Counted from the stretch's first letter, positions 1-10,081 are shown. The stretch: 64,000 nucleotides of DNA from Bacteroidia bacterium (GCA_030427985.1 JAUIBH010000002.1:1-64000); one strand, 5' to 3'. Numbers and translations are program-made. Notes: a model not told the origin generated them from the sequence alone.

Positions 1-41
1 CAAAATCCAGGATACTAAAAAGTTCAAGTTTTTATCTTAAA

Positions 42-67
42 AAAAGCCCGCCTTATAGCGGGCTTTT
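42..67. terminator. Rho-independent terminator hairpin
   Basis: A perfect 10-bp stem (AAAAGCCCGC paired with GCGGGCTTTT) around a 6-base loop, with a T run on the plus strand and an A run upstream. It probably ends a gene lying left of the window and isolates the following lipoprotein operon. Confidence 0.85.
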
Positions 68-121
68 GAATTAAAATTATCCTTTTACCGCCCAAAATTT
101 TATCATCCATTTTTCAATTCC

Positions 122-304
122 ATGAAGTCAATCTTGGCCTCATGTAAAATTGATAAAGAAATGATTAATGAACTATTAATGGCCTTAAATAATTTTGAGA
201 TAAGTATCGAACATGCTAGCTTAGATGCTGGCGCTGACCTCAATTACAGAAATAAAAAAATTGGCAATTTATCCTGAAAAAACACCCCTATTTCTGGAGT
301 CATA
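122..304 (+). pseudogene. Decayed ankyrin-repeat-like fragment
   Basis: An ATG at 122 opens a 51-codon frame ending at TGA 275-277. It contains LDAGADLNYRNKK, which looks like the end of one ankyrin repeat and its beta-turn. Shifting one base in the A7 run near 253-259 continues the reading as LAIYPEKTPLFLES up to TAG 302-304, where KTPLF resembles the TPLH motif that opens the next ankyrin helix. This suggests a homopolymer frameshift in a small ankyrin protein, or a short remnant of one. The rest of 1-392 holds the terminator and no other convincing gene. Family assignment rests on about 25 residues, so it is tentative. Confidence 0.35.
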
Positions 305-392
305 GAAAAGATTAAAAGAAGGAATAAAACATGGAAAATTCATCCTGCTAAAAAGCAATTCTCCCATTTTTAATCAAAAAACTGAACGCAAC

Positions 393-3300
393 ATGAAAAT
401 TATATATATAATCCTATGTGCTTTTTTGGTTTTCTTTTCTTCCTGTAAAGAAAAAAAATCGGAAAATACAGATAAAACAAACGTTGAGACCCTCTTCACG
501 TTATTGGCTCCTGAAGAAACAGGAGTAACCTTTATCAATGCCGTAAAAAACCAGAAAGATTTTAACATTTTTAAGTACAGGAACTTCTATAACGGAGGCG
601 GTGTTGCTTTGGGAGACATTAACAATGACGGCCTGTTGGATATTTATTTTACCGGAAATATGGAGCCCAACAGCCTTTATCTGAACAAAGGCAATATGCA
701 GTTTGAAGATATCTCTGAAAGTGCTGGGGTCAAAGGCAACAAACCTTGGTCCACCGGCGTGGTCATGGTTGATATAAACCAAGATGGGCTCTTGGACATC
801 TATGTCTGCAATGCTGGAAACATGGAGGGCAATAACCACGATAATGATCTCTACATTAATAACGGGGATCTCACCTTCACCGAAAAAGCAAACGAATACA
901 ATTTGGCCAAAACGGGCTTTACCACCCATGCTTCGTTCTTTGATTATGACAAGGATGGCGATTTGGATGTTTATATATTAAACAACAGCAATATCCCTGT
1001 GAGCAGTCTGGGCTATGCCGAACAACGTAAAGTCCGTGCCCAGGATTGGGAAGGAGTGCCCCACATATTTAAAGGTGTAGGAGATATGTTGCTTCGCAAT
1101 GATGATGGCAAGTTTGTTGAAGTCAGTGAGGAAGCAGGGATTTATGGAAGTTTAATTGGTTTCGGACTAGGGGTGTTGGTCACAGATTTTAATGGCGACC
1201 TCTATCCAGATATTTATGTATCCAATGATTTTTATGAACGGGATTATCTCTACATCAACCAGAAAGATGGCACTTTCAATGAAGAGATCATGAAATGGAC
1301 CTCACATTTAAGTCTTTCCGCCATGGGTATTGATATTGCGGACATCAACAACGATGGAAACAACGATATCTTCATTACCGATATGTTGCCAGAAAAAGAG
1401 CATCGGGTGAAATCTGTGATGGAATTTGAAAGATACAATGTTTTTGACCTGAAACAGAGCAAAGATTTTGGTCAGCAATACATTCAAAACACACTACAAC
1501 TCAATAATGGAAATGGAACCTTTTCCGAAGTGGCCTATTATAGTGGTGTTGATGCAACAGACTGGAGTTGGGCCGGATTGATGTTTGATATGGACAATGA
1601 TGGTTTCAAGGATATCTTTATCACCAATGGCATCAACCATGATCTTACAGATTTGGATTTTGTGGACTTTTTTGCCAATGAAATTGTCCAAAAAATGGCT
1701 TTGACAGGCAAAAAGGAATCCATTGATTCCATCATCAGTAAAATGCCAATAAAGCCACAACCCAACTACGCCTACAAGAACAACGGGGACATTTCCTTTA
1801 AAAATGCCAATAAAGAATGGGGTTTTGAACTACCATCAAGGTCCAATGGTGCCGCCTATGGTGATTTGGATAACGATGGGGATTTAGATCTTGTGATCAA
1901 CAATGTAAACACACCTGCTTTTATTTACAAAAACAATGCTGAGACGCAAACGAACAACAATTACATCAAATTAAACTTTAAAGGGCCAAAAACCAACCCA
2001 TTTGGTGTTGGTGCTCTGGCCAAGTTTTATTTTGATGGCAACATCATTAACCAAGAACTTATTCCATCCAGAGGGTTTCAATCTTCTATGGAATATGCCA
2101 TGACCATTGGGATGGGCAAATCAGAAGCATTGGATTCAATCCGAATTGTTTGGCCTGATCAACAAACCCAAAAACTCACAAATGTAGAAGCCAATCAGCT
2201 CATCACTTTAAACTATGCCAATGCTGCTGAAACCTATGATCCCATCAAAAAAGAGAACAAGAAACCGTTTTTAACAGAGTTGGAAACTAGAACGGTAGTG
2301 GCGCACCAAGAAGACAATTACAACGATTTTGATTACGAGGGGCTTATCTATCAAAAGCTTTCCCAAGAGGGACCTTCCTTGGCCGTGGCCGATATCAATG
2401 GAGATGGGAATGAAGACCTTTTTGTGGGTGGCGCCCGAAATCAGCCAGGAACCATTTATCTACACAACGGAAACGGGAAAATTACCCAGAAACCATCAAG
2501 CGTATTTGAGGAGGATAAATTCTTTGAAGATGTTGCCGCTGCCTTTTTTGATGCTGATGGGGACGGTGATCTTGATCTCATGGTAGGTTCAGGTGGCAAC
2601 AATGTCAGCGAGCAACGCAACTATTTTCCACGCCTGTACCTAAATGATGGCAAAGGAAATTTCACCCGTTCTGAAAATCAATTGCCATCAACCTTTAAAA
2701 ATATTTCCACCATATCCCCTTTTGATTTTGATGGCGATGGCGATATGGATGTTTTCATCGGTTCCCGCAGTGTGGTAGGCGTTTATGGTATATCGCCAGA
2801 CCACCTTTTCTTGGAAAATATGGGTGATGGCACTTTTACCAATGTCACCGAACGATTGGGCTATGAACTGAAAGATGCCGGAATGGTAACCGATTCCAAA
2901 TGGGTGGACATTGATGGGGACTCCAAAAAAGACCTCATAGTCACCGCAGAATGGGACACCCCAAAAATCTATAAAAACACGGGCAGAAGGCTCACCAAAA
3001 TGTCTTCCTCTTTGGACAGTCTCTATGGATGGTGGAACACCGTGGAAAGCGCCGATTTGGACAATGATGGGGACATGGACCTTATTTTGGGTAACCAAGG
3101 ATTGAACCTCCATTACAAACCCTCAAAAGAACATCCCATGAAAATGTGGATCAACGATTACGATAACAATGGTACCATTGAACAAATCGTTACTTTGGGA
3201 CAAGATGGGGGCGATTTCCCCATTCATCAAAAAAGAGAGCTCACCGAACAATTGCCCGGTTTAAAAAAGCAAAATCTAAAAGCTTCGGACTATGCACACC

Positions 3301-3737
3301 GAACCATCCATGAGCTTTTCGCAGAACCATTGGTAAAGAGTTCCATCTTGAAAAAAGTGGAAACCTCTGCTTCTGTAATAGCCATAAATGAAGGCGGCGG
3401 AAAATTTACCATTAAAAATTTGCCCCCTCGGGTACAACTATCCTGCGTTTGTGATATTACCTGTACCGATGTAAACAAAGATGGCAAACTGGATTTGATC
3501 ATGGCCGGCAACAATTTTGAGTACAAACCACAATTCTCTAGGCTAGACGCAAGTTATGGCAATGTTTTGTTGGGCGATGGCAATCTTGGTTTTGAATGGC
3601 AGAATTATGATAGAAGTGGATTTAAGATCAAGGATGAAGTAAAATATTTGGAACAATTCAAGGACAAAAACGGGAAAACCTTTATGATTGTGGCCATCAA
3701 CAACAACAAACCAAAGATTTTTGCCATTGATGAATAA
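393..3737 (+). CDS. FG-GAP/VCBS repeat lipoprotein with ASPIC/UnbV domain
   Basis: A 1114-residue surface or periplasmic lipoprotein. The N-terminus is a lipoprotein signal (hydrophobic stretch then FFSSC, Cys at 18). The body is a chain of FG-GAP/VCBS blades with calcium-loop motifs such as DINNDGLLDIY, DYDKDGDLDVY and DLDNDGDLDL, expected to fold as beta-propellers. Around residues 560-610, RGFQSSMEYAMTIGMG followed by IRIVWPD matches the ASPIC/UnbV domain that often sits inside such proteins. A second propeller set follows. The next gene is a paralogue starting 8 bp before this stop, so the two are probably co-translated. Such pairs often accompany SusC/SusD loci in Bacteroidota; none is visible here. 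Substrate is unknown; binding or display is an inference. Confidence 0.85.
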   Translation: MKIIYIILCAFLVFFSSCKEKKSENTDKTNVETLFTLLAPEETGVTFINAVKNQKDFNIFKYRNFYNGGGVALGDINNDGLLDIYFTGNMEPNSLYLNKGNMQFEDISESAGVKGNKPWSTGVVMVDINQDGLLDIYVCNAGNMEGNNHDNDLYINNGDLTFTEKANEYNLAKTGFTTHASFFDYDKDGDLDVYILNNSNIPVSSLGYAEQRKVRAQDWEGVPHIFKGVGDMLLRNDDGKFVEVSEEAGIYGSLIGFGLGVLVTDFNGDLYPDIYVSNDFYERDYLYINQKDGTFNEEIMKWTSHLSLSAMGIDIADINNDGNNDIFITDMLPEKEHRVKSVMEFERYNVFDLKQSKDFGQQYIQNTLQLNNGNGTFSEVAYYSGVDATDWSWAGLMFDMDNDGFKDIFITNGINHDLTDLDFVDFFANEIVQKMALTGKKESIDSIISKMPIKPQPNYAYKNNGDISFKNANKEWGFELPSRSNGAAYGDLDNDGDLDLVINNVNTPAFIYKNNAETQTNNNYIKLNFKGPKTNPFGVGALAKFYFDGNIINQELIPSRGFQSSMEYAMTIGMGKSEALDSIRIVWPDQQTQKLTNVEANQLITLNYANAAETYDPIKKENKKPFLTELETRTVVAHQEDNYNDFDYEGLIYQKLSQEGPSLAVADINGDGNEDLFVGGARNQPGTIYLHNGNGKITQKPSSVFEEDKFFEDVAAAFFDADGDGDLDLMVGSGGNNVSEQRNYFPRLYLNDGKGNFTRSENQLPSTFKNISTISPFDFDGDGDMDVFIGSRSVVGVYGISPDHLFLENMGDGTFTNVTERLGYELKDAGMVTDSKWVDIDGDSKKDLIVTAEWDTPKIYKNTGRRLTKMSSSLDSLYGWWNTVESADLDNDGDMDLILGNQGLNLHYKPSKEHPMKMWINDYDNNGTIEQIVTLGQDGGDFPIHQKRELTEQLPGLKKQNLKASDYAHRTIHELFAEPLVKSSILKKVETSASVIAINEGGGKFTIKNLPPRVQLSCVCDITCTDVNKDGKLDLIMAGNNFEYKPQFSRLDASYGNVLLGDGNLGFEWQNYDRSGFKIKDEVKYLEQFKDKNGKTFMIVAINNNKPKIFAIDE

Positions 3738-6700
3738 GCTCAAAATCGCAGTTTTGGTCTCAATTCTTCTTGTTGGATGCACGAAGGAGGGCAGTCTCTT
3801 TGAAAATCCTGCTCCAAAAAAGACCGGTGTGGGGTTTACCAACACATTGACCACCAATGAGGACCTCAGTATTTTGGACTATCTCTATTTCTATAACGGT
3901 GGTGGGGTTTCTCTAGGCGACATTAACAACGATGGCCTGCCAGATATTTTCTTCACCGGGAACCAAGTAAAAAACAAACTTTACCTGAATAAAGGCAATT
4001 TGGAGTTTGAGGATATTTCAAGTTCTGCTGGAATTGAGGGCAACAGTAGCTGGAATACCGGAACAACCATGGCCGATGTGAATGGAGATGGCCTTTTGGA
4101 CATTTATGTCTGTGCCGTTGTGGGCATCAACGGGTTTAATGGGTTCAATGAACTCTACATAAACAACGGCGACAACACCTTTACCGAAAGTGCAGCTGAA
4201 TATGGTCTGGATTTTGACTCGTACAGTTCCAACGCCGCTTTTTTTGATTATGATTTGGACGGAGACTTGGATTTATATCTCCTAAATCATGCTGTGCACA
4301 CGCAAAATTCATTTGGACGATTTGATTTGCGGTTTGAGCGCCGGTATGAAACAGGAGACAAATTACTTCGTAATGATAATGGTCGGTTTGTGGATGTCAG
4401 CGAGGAAGCCGGCATTTATGGTGGCGTCAACGGGTACGGACTTGGTTTGGCCATTGCCGATTTTAATCAGGATGGATACCCGGATATTTATGTGGGGAAC
4501 GATTTCCATGAGGACGATTACTACTACTTGAACAATGGGGATGGTACATTTACCGAGAGCCTCAAAAAATATTTTGGTCATACCTCCCGATTTTCCATGG
4601 GAAATGATGTCACCGATATTAACAATGACGGTCGCCCCGATATTATTTCTTTAGATATGCTACCCGAAGATGAAACCGCGTTAAAATCCTCTGAAGGAGA
4701 TGACAACGTTCAGATTCAAAAACTACGGGTAGATCGGTTTGGGTACCATTACCAATTCACCCGGAACATGTTGTTTATAAACCAACCTGATGGCAATTAT
4801 ATAGAAACAGCACTGATGAGTGGGGTTGCTGCAACGGATTGGAGCTGGAGTGCCCTGTTCGGGGATTATGACCTGGATGGTACACAAGATCTCTTTATTT
4901 CAAATGGAATTCCAAAACGCCCCAACGATTTGGACTTCATCAAATTTGTTTCAAGCGATGAAATCCAGAAAAAAATAGACAACACCAAGCTCGTAGACCA
5001 AGAAGCCCTTAACCTAATGCCTTCCGGAAATGTGCACAATTATGTGTTCCAAGGAAGCGAAGATTTAAAATTTAAGGATAGGTCTGCAGACTGGATTACA
5101 AAAGACACTTTAATTTCGGGGGCCACGGCCATGGGAGATTTGGACAATGATGGCGACCTTGATTTGGTCACCAATAACATTAACCAACCTGCATCGCTTT
5201 ACATTAACAAAGCCTCCAAGAAAGGGAGTTACCTTAAATTAAAATTCCAGTTTACTCCAAAGAACACCTTTGGTATAGGAACAAAAGTGTATTCTTATCA
5301 AAATGGGGGGCTCCAATTCAAAGAATTGTTCCCCTCCCGTGGATTTCAAGCGTCTTCAGAGCCCATGATTCATTTTGGGTATGGCTCGCTCCAAAAAGTG
5401 GATTCCATCAGGATTATTTGGCCGGACAAGACCTATCAAACCCTAAAAAATGTTGCCACAAATCAAACTTTGACCATAAAACCGAAAGACACAAAGCCTT
5501 TTGATTACAAATCAATCCATAAAAACACTAAAACCCTTTTTGAACCTGTTTCCAATAACTTAGGCATAGCTTTTACCCATGCAGAGGACAACTACACTGA
5601 TTTTAACCGAGAAAAACTGATTCCTTACCAAGTTTCGGACAGAGGCCCGGCTCTCGCCTTAGGCGACCTTAATGGCGATGGGAAGGAAGATATCTTCTTG
5701 GGTGGTTCAAAATTTGTCCCTTCAACCATATTTGTGCAGCAAGACAGCGTATTTGCATACCATCGTATTGAATCTATTGCCAAAGATTCTATTCGAGAAG
5801 ATATTTCGGCAATCATTGCCGATTTCAATAATGACACAAAAAACGACCTGTTCGTAACTGCTGGTGGCGGTGATTTTTTTGGCAAATCCGATGCTCTTCT
5901 AGAAACCTACTATGTTAAAAAGGACTCCAGCTTTTCAAGTATGGAACTGCCCGAGTTTTTTCAAAATGCATCAGTGGTAAAACCCTACGATTTTGATAAG
6001 GACGGGGATTTGGACATTTTTGTGGGAGGACATACCATTACGGCTAAATTTGGAGCTCCTGCCACATCGTACATTCTGGAAAACCAAAATGGCAATTTTT
6101 CAATTTTTGAAGGGTTCGAACCTTTTTCAAAAGGTATGGTGACCGATGCCATTTGGGACGATTTTAATGGGGACGGCTCCCAAGATTTGGTTTTGGTGGG
6201 CGAATGGATGACTCCCAAATTCCTTCAATACAACAAAGGTACTTTTACCGAAACCAATTCCTTGGATATAAAAGGGCTTTGGCAGAGCGTGGCTTCATTT
6301 GATATTGATGGTGATGGTGATAAAGACTACCTCTTGGGCAATTGGGGCACCAATTCAAAATTCAGGGCTTCAAAAAAGTATCCCATGAAGTTATTTTTCA
6401 ATGACTTTGACACTAACGGCCAGACCGAAACCGTAACGGCATTGGAAAAAGACGGTAAGTACTATCCTTTAGAAACTTTGGACGGGCTTTCATCGCAATT
6501 GGTTTATTTGAGAAAGGAATTTACCACCTATAAATCTTTTGCCGGTAAGACCATGGAAGAATTATTTGGAAAGGAAGTCTTGGAAAACTCGACCCTTTTG
6601 GAAGTGAATACGCTTGAATCTGGGTATTTAAGAAACGATGAGGGCAATTTTACTTTTATCCCATTTAATAATGAACTCCAAGTTTCACCCATTATGGAAT

Positions 6701-6969
6701 TTTTGGTAGAGGATTTTGATGGAGATGGAGCCAAAGAAGTACTAATGGGAGGTAACTTCTTTGGGGTAAAACCCTACCACGGCCGCCTAGATTCCTTTCC
6801 AGGAGCACTCCTAAAAAGTGAAAATGAAATAATTTTGGGAACGGGACTGGGATTGGATTTCACCAAAAAATCGGTGAGACATTTAACCCTATTGACCCTT
6901 AATGGTGAAAAATACATATTGGCTATTTTTAATGACGACAAAGCACAAGTATATAGAATCAATAATTAA
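3730..6969 (+). CDS. FG-GAP/VCBS repeat lipoprotein with ASPIC/UnbV domain, paralogue
   Basis: A 1079-residue paralogue of the preceding gene with the same order: lipoprotein signal (LVSILLVGC), FG-GAP blades (DINNDGLPDIF, DVNGDGLLDIY, DYDLDGDLDLY, DLDNDGDLDLV), then the ASPIC/UnbV segment (RGFQASSEPMIHFGYG, IRIIWPDK) and a second blade set. I chose ATG 3730 because it starts directly at the signal peptide; an upstream ATG at 3688 lies inside the previous gene and adds no sensible sequence. The 8-bp overlap suggests translational coupling. The two proteins differ throughout, so the duplication is old. Function is not known beyond the fold; calcium binding is expected from the loops. Confidence 0.85.
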   Translation: MNKLKIAVLVSILLVGCTKEGSLFENPAPKKTGVGFTNTLTTNEDLSILDYLYFYNGGGVSLGDINNDGLPDIFFTGNQVKNKLYLNKGNLEFEDISSSAGIEGNSSWNTGTTMADVNGDGLLDIYVCAVVGINGFNGFNELYINNGDNTFTESAAEYGLDFDSYSSNAAFFDYDLDGDLDLYLLNHAVHTQNSFGRFDLRFERRYETGDKLLRNDNGRFVDVSEEAGIYGGVNGYGLGLAIADFNQDGYPDIYVGNDFHEDDYYYLNNGDGTFTESLKKYFGHTSRFSMGNDVTDINNDGRPDIISLDMLPEDETALKSSEGDDNVQIQKLRVDRFGYHYQFTRNMLFINQPDGNYIETALMSGVAATDWSWSALFGDYDLDGTQDLFISNGIPKRPNDLDFIKFVSSDEIQKKIDNTKLVDQEALNLMPSGNVHNYVFQGSEDLKFKDRSADWITKDTLISGATAMGDLDNDGDLDLVTNNINQPASLYINKASKKGSYLKLKFQFTPKNTFGIGTKVYSYQNGGLQFKELFPSRGFQASSEPMIHFGYGSLQKVDSIRIIWPDKTYQTLKNVATNQTLTIKPKDTKPFDYKSIHKNTKTLFEPVSNNLGIAFTHAEDNYTDFNREKLIPYQVSDRGPALALGDLNGDGKEDIFLGGSKFVPSTIFVQQDSVFAYHRIESIAKDSIREDISAIIADFNNDTKNDLFVTAGGGDFFGKSDALLETYYVKKDSSFSSMELPEFFQNASVVKPYDFDKDGDLDIFVGGHTITAKFGAPATSYILENQNGNFSIFEGFEPFSKGMVTDAIWDDFNGDGSQDLVLVGEWMTPKFLQYNKGTFTETNSLDIKGLWQSVASFDIDGDGDKDYLLGNWGTNSKFRASKKYPMKLFFNDFDTNGQTETVTALEKDGKYYPLETLDGLSSQLVYLRKEFTTYKSFAGKTMEELFGKEVLENSTLLEVNTLESGYLRNDEGNFTFIPFNNELQVSPIMEFLVEDFDGDGAKEVLMGGNFFGVKPYHGRLDSFPGALLKSENEIILGTGLGLDFTKKSVRHLTLLTLNGEKYILAIFNDDKAQVYRINN

Positions 6970-6976
6970 AGAGACC

Positions 6977-8305
6977 ATGAAAGAAAGAATTAGTTTACTG
7001 GTAGCACTACTGTTGGTTGTTGTTTCCTGTCAGAAAAAGCAGGAACCCATTGCCATAACCCCCGAAGACTACCATAAATCTGTGGACAAGGTTGTTGAGA
7101 TCATGGTTCATGATATCTTCTCCCCCCCTGTTGCAAGTCGAATTTTTGCCTACCCGAATATTGCCGCTTACGAAATCATTGCAAAAAAAGAGGACCGTTA
7201 TAAGTCGTTGGCAGGGCAAATCCATGAATTAGGGGATATTCCAAACCCCAAAGAAGAGAACATTAATTACGAAATGGCTGCCCTAGTGGCCCATATAGAC
7301 TTGAGCAGAAGACTGATTTTTTCCGAAGAAAGGATAAAAAGTTTTCGGGATAGCCTGTACACCAAATGGACCGATAAAAATGAGCCCGTTTTCAATGCCT
7401 CCAAGGCTTACGGACTTGAAGTGGCCGATTTTATCGGGGCTTGGATGGATAAGGACAATTACAAGCAAACGCGAACCATGCCAAAGTTTACGGTGAACAC
7501 AGACGACCCCTCGCGTTGGCAACCCACTCCTCCCGCATACATGAGTGGTCTTGAGCCGCATTGGAGTAAAATACGCCCCTTTGCCATTGATTCTTCTGAA
7601 CAGTTCAAACCTATACCACCACCCGCTTTTTCCATGGAAGAAGATTCTCCTTTTTACAAAGAATTAATGGAAGTATATGAGGTTAGAAAAAGTATGATCG
7701 GCAAAGGAGATAAGTCTGATGAAATTGCCATAGCCCAATTTTGGGATTGCAACCCCTATGTTTCCGTTACAAAGGGACACCTGATGTTTGCCACAAAGAA
7801 AATTACGCCAGGAGCCCACTGGATAGGAATAACCAAAATAGCCAGTAGAAAAGACAATGCAGATTTTGCCAAGACTGTCTATGCCTATACCAAGACTTCC
7901 ATTGCCATAGCTGATGCCTTTATTAGCTGCTGGGATGAAAAATACAGAAGTAACCTGATTCGTCCAGAAACTTTGATCAACGAATATATTGATGACAGTT
8001 GGGAGCCCGTGTTGCAAACCCCTCCCTTTCCAGAATATACCAGTGGCCACAGTGTCGTATCGGGTGCAGCATCCACGGCACTTACCGATATTTTCGGTGA
8101 CAACTTTTCCTTTGATGACGATACCGAGGTGCCTTACGGCCTACCTGTTCGTTCCTTTACATCCTTTAAACAAGCTGCCGATGAGGCGGCCATCAGCAGA
8201 ATGTATGGCGGTATCCACTATCGTGCGGCCATAGAAGTCGGCGTGAAGCAAGGCCGTGACCTTGGTAAATTCATCGTAGATAAACTTGACATGACTAGAG
8301 GGTAA
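6977..8305 (+). CDS. Vanadium-dependent haloperoxidase / PAP2-family lipoprotein
   Basis: A 442-residue protein with a lipoprotein signal (LLVVVSC). The three metal/phosphate-site motifs of the vanadium haloperoxidase-PAP2 superfamily are present: KYRSNLIRP (K-x6-R-P) near residue 321, YTSGHS near 355, and SRMYGGIHYR near 406. These would bind vanadate in a haloperoxidase or phosphate in an acid phosphatase; motifs alone cannot decide. ATG 6977 is 7 bp after the preceding stop and starts at the signal peptide, so I prefer it to upstream in-frame ATGs. It appears to be the third gene of the FG-GAP operon. Genes of this family are frequently next to FG-GAP proteins in Flavobacteriaceae, where experimental function is largely lacking. 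Confidence 0.85.
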   Translation: MKERISLLVALLLVVVSCQKKQEPIAITPEDYHKSVDKVVEIMVHDIFSPPVASRIFAYPNIAAYEIIAKKEDRYKSLAGQIHELGDIPNPKEENINYEMAALVAHIDLSRRLIFSEERIKSFRDSLYTKWTDKNEPVFNASKAYGLEVADFIGAWMDKDNYKQTRTMPKFTVNTDDPSRWQPTPPAYMSGLEPHWSKIRPFAIDSSEQFKPIPPPAFSMEEDSPFYKELMEVYEVRKSMIGKGDKSDEIAIAQFWDCNPYVSVTKGHLMFATKKITPGAHWIGITKIASRKDNADFAKTVYAYTKTSIAIADAFISCWDEKYRSNLIRPETLINEYIDDSWEPVLQTPPFPEYTSGHSVVSGAASTALTDIFGDNFSFDDDTEVPYGLPVRSFTSFKQAADEAAISRMYGGIHYRAAIEVGVKQGRDLGKFIVDKLDMTRG

Positions 8306-8327
8306 TTTCTATTTTTGCTTGTTGCTT

Positions 8328-9227
8328 ATGAGAAAAATTATTTTAGTAATCCTAACCCTTGTGGTAGGTGTGATTTTATGGTATTTATTCTTAAAACCAT
8401 CAGACTATATCATTCGGTTTGAGGCCAAGACGTTTCCAGGAGCAATAAACCAGAGCCTTAAACATTGGTCCAGAAACTTTAATGATTCCGAAAAAATTGA
8501 ACAATTAGGAGATCTGTACCATCTTAGCCAGACGTTTAAATTTGGTGATTCAACCCATATCTACCACTGGGCAATAGAGCCATTAACAGACTCCACTTCC
8601 CGAGTAAAAGTTGGAATTAAAGACGAAGCACATAGTTTAAAAAACAAAATACAAGTGCTTTTTTCTGATACGGATTTTGAAAAACGCAGTAAAGCAACCG
8701 TATTGGATTTTATGGAAGCTCTTAAGAAACATAAGGAGAGTTTTAAGGTACATATTGTTGGAGAAGAAGAAATGCCATCAAAGTACATCGCCTACCTTCC
8801 CATAAAAAGCACCCAACTCCACAAGGCCGATGAAATGATGAAAAACTTTAGTTATCTTTTTGGTACCCTTGTAGAAAATGGTGTTGCGTTTGACGGTTTT
8901 CCAATAATTGAGATAACACAATGGGATCAAGAAAATGACAGTATCCATTTTAATTTTGGACGGCCAATTATCCGTTCGGAAAAGCTTCCCATTGGAACAG
9001 ACATCCAGTATAAAAGAATGTTTAGAAAAAAAGCTTTGAAAGCTGAATATTACGGGAATTATATTACTTCGGACAGAGCTTGGTATGCCTTATTGGATTA
9101 CGCGAAAAAGAATAACATTGATGTTGAAAAAAATCCAATAGAAGTGTTTTATAATGACCCAAAAAGTGAAGGAAACGAACTAAAATGGAAAGCTGAGATA
9201 TATCTACCCATAAAGGAATCCAAATGA
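8328..9227 (+). CDS. Membrane-anchored protein with C-terminal GyrI-like domain
   Basis: A 299-residue protein with one N-terminal membrane segment (residues 4-20, IILVILTLVVGVILWYL). Residues 25-140 have the feel of a SRPBCC-type domain (polyketide cyclase/START-like), and residues 145-299 resemble the GyrI/AraC effector-binding domain, ending in the typical WKAEIYLPIK. ATG 8328 is used; the longer frame begins with TTG at 8319. Its stop overlaps the next start (ATGA), so the two are coupled. Possible role: extracytoplasmic small-molecule binding. That is inference; no catalytic motif is seen. Confidence 0.7.
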   Translation: MRKIILVILTLVVGVILWYLFLKPSDYIIRFEAKTFPGAINQSLKHWSRNFNDSEKIEQLGDLYHLSQTFKFGDSTHIYHWAIEPLTDSTSRVKVGIKDEAHSLKNKIQVLFSDTDFEKRSKATVLDFMEALKKHKESFKVHIVGEEEMPSKYIAYLPIKSTQLHKADEMMKNFSYLFGTLVENGVAFDGFPIIEITQWDQENDSIHFNFGRPIIRSEKLPIGTDIQYKRMFRKKALKAEYYGNYITSDRAWYALLDYAKKNNIDVEKNPIEVFYNDPKSEGNELKWKAEIYLPIKESK

Positions 9228-10081
9228 ACCCATTTGCCCTTGTTTTGATGTTGGTTTTTGCCCAAGGATGTGCCCAAAAAACGCATCAAGGTCAGTTGAA
9301 TCATTTAGGCGATTTCCCATCAAAACTTAAGGAAGTGTCTGGAATATCTATAAGTAGCGGGGACATCTGGGTTATTGAAGATAGTGGTAACAAAGACAAA
9401 ATTTATAAAATCGACAAAAAGGGAAATGTTACCAAAGACCTTAAAATTGATCATGCCAAAAATGAAGATTGGGAAGATTTGGCCATGGACAAAGATGGCA
9501 ACCTCTTTATTGGCGACTTTGGAAATAATGGCAATTCCAGAAAAAATCTGACCATCTATAAGGTCTCAGCTTCCCAACTAAAGAAAAAAGAACCCAAAGC
9601 CGAAAAAATTGAGTTCCGCTACCCACAACAAAAGGATTTTCCACCCAAAAAAGATAGTTTGTTATTTGATACCGAGGGTCTTTTTCATTGGAAAGACCAT
9701 CTGTATATCTTCACTAAAAACCGCACACGGCCATACACAGGAGAAACTTTGATGTATAGAGTCCCCGATACAGAAGGGGAATACGATGCGGAATTTTTGG
9801 GTTCCTTGATGCTATGCAAAAGCCAAGACCATTGTTCGGTCACTGGGGCAGATATTTCTCCCGATGGCAAAACCATTGCCCTCTTGGGATACGGGCTTAT
9901 CTTTTTGGTAACGGATTTTGAGCTTCCCAATTTTGAATCAGCCTCAATTCAAATCATTGATGTGAACAGTGATACCCAAATGGAGTCTATCGGATTCTGG
10001 GATGAAAATACACTCTTGATCGCCGATGAAAGAAATAAGCGAACTGGGGGAGGTAGCCTTTACTCGTTTTCCATCAATTAA
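9224..10081 (+). CDS. Lipoprotein, beta-propeller-like, function unknown
   Basis: A 285-residue protein with a lipoprotein signal (LVFAQGC, Cys at 16). Repeated short segments (SGDIWVIEDSGNKDKIYKI, DGNLFIGDFGNNG, DGKTIALLGYG, FWDENTLLIADER) alternate strands and Asp/Gly turns like SdiA-regulated or NHL-type propellers. The opening LKEVSGISIS and EDWEDLA motifs recur in uncharacterised Bacteroidota secreted proteins. The start overlaps the previous stop by 4 bp. It ends convergently with the next gene, sharing TTAA at 10078-10081. I do not recognise a function. Confidence 0.7.
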   Translation: MNPFALVLMLVFAQGCAQKTHQGQLNHLGDFPSKLKEVSGISISSGDIWVIEDSGNKDKIYKIDKKGNVTKDLKIDHAKNEDWEDLAMDKDGNLFIGDFGNNGNSRKNLTIYKVSASQLKKKEPKAEKIEFRYPQQKDFPPKKDSLLFDTEGLFHWKDHLYIFTKNRTRPYTGETLMYRVPDTEGEYDAEFLGSLMLCKSQDHCSVTGADISPDGKTIALLGYGLIFLVTDFELPNFESASIQIIDVNSDTQMESIGFWDENTLLIADERNKRTGGGSLYSFSIN

